Of a stretch of DNA of 64,000 nucleotides, positions 63,592 to 64,000 are shown piece after piece. Position 1 is the first letter of the stretch. Each line of letters begins with the position of its first letter. The translations under genes and the position numbers were made by a program. The notes under the pieces are model-generated. The model made no database searches, was not told the origin of the DNA, and saw only the letters and a program-made list of their open reading frames with translations. The DNA comes from Litoditis marina (lineage: Eukaryota > Nematoda > Chromadorea > Rhabditida > Rhabditidae), in the NCBI GenBank assembly GCA_964036275.1, contig OZ038433.1:49747605-49811604 (forward strand), given 5' to 3'.

Positions 63592-64000
63592 CTGGAAAAG
63601 AATTGTTCTTTTCATAATAACGTTGTATAAAAAGCTATAATAGGGTTCGCTCTTCAAAACGCAAGCCTATAGTACACATGGGATGTCACTTCATTACCAC
63701 AACAACATGAAAACGTGTTGGTTGTCGCTTTACATTGCACTAGTTTGTACTAAATCATATAGGTTTCGCTCTTCCCGAAGAAAGCCTATTCGGTCTACAT
63801 GAACCCTATTTTATCGGCTTCATGATTAGACCTGTTTATTTTTTGGTGGAAATGAAATATGGCGCGTATTGTGATCAAACAATTTATATATCACCACCTC
63901 CCAACATGATTATCAACTTAGAATTATTCGTTACTATGATTCAACCTAGTTATGTAGTCCACGAAACACTCAACCAAAGTCCACCTCGTGATACTTCAAC
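63592..64000. other. intron of the GPCR gene running off the window
   Basis: The exon at 63591 opens in phase 1, so an upstream exon must exist, but none ending in phase 1 was identified in the remaining 409 bases. TAGGTTTCGCTCTTC at about 63760 resembles TAGGGTTCGCTCTTC at about 63642, a small direct repeat of unknown meaning. Confidence 0.4.

Overview
The window reads as nuclear DNA from a nematode. It is AT-rich, and genes are broken into small exons with introns from about 50 bp to several kb that mostly end in TTTCAG. The strongest species clue is a complete MyoD-family gene (9241-14952) whose bHLH, N-terminal and C-terminal motifs match nematode HLH-1 rather than vertebrate MyoD. There is no sign of bacterial or plasmid sequence. 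All gene models below were built by hand from reading frames and splice-phase agreement and have not been compared with transcripts.

Layout. 1-5711 (+): the C-terminal ~395 residues of a CYP2-clan cytochrome P450; its N-terminus lies left of the window. 6889-7315 (+): a possible 76-residue gene. 9241-14952 (+): hlh-1. 17197-29558 (-): a 13-exon cysteine-rich extracellular protein of the DUF7042-7045 type, with its signal-peptide exon not located. 29852-31431 (+): an unrecognised 106-residue protein in five phase-matched exons. 31432-54716: a 23 kb stretch with no convincing gene, holding MITEs, tandem repeats, CpG-rich islands and long (CT)n tracts. 54721-60931 (+): a LURAP1-like leucine-rich adaptor with a probable SL trans-splice site. 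62404-63591 (-): the last two exons of a neuromedin-U/pyrokinin-receptor-like GPCR, running off the right edge.

At least seven inverted-repeat element families (MITE or foldback type) occupy introns and intergenic DNA, with five minisatellites and five long GA/CT microsatellites. No transposase was seen. On the minus strand at about 23100-23185 there is a hammerhead-ribozyme-like motif of the kind carried by Penelope-like retroelements.

The most unusual signal is a dispersed 9-mer, AATGTTTCA/TGAAACATT. I counted more than 25 exact copies by eye against roughly 1-2 expected from composition. It occurs in both orientations across the window, outside the repeat families, and in several cases forms a splice acceptor (AATGTTTCAG). 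The genes do not form one pathway; they look like ordinary neighbours (detoxification, muscle transcription factor, secreted Cys-rich protein, cytoskeletal adaptor, neuropeptide receptor).
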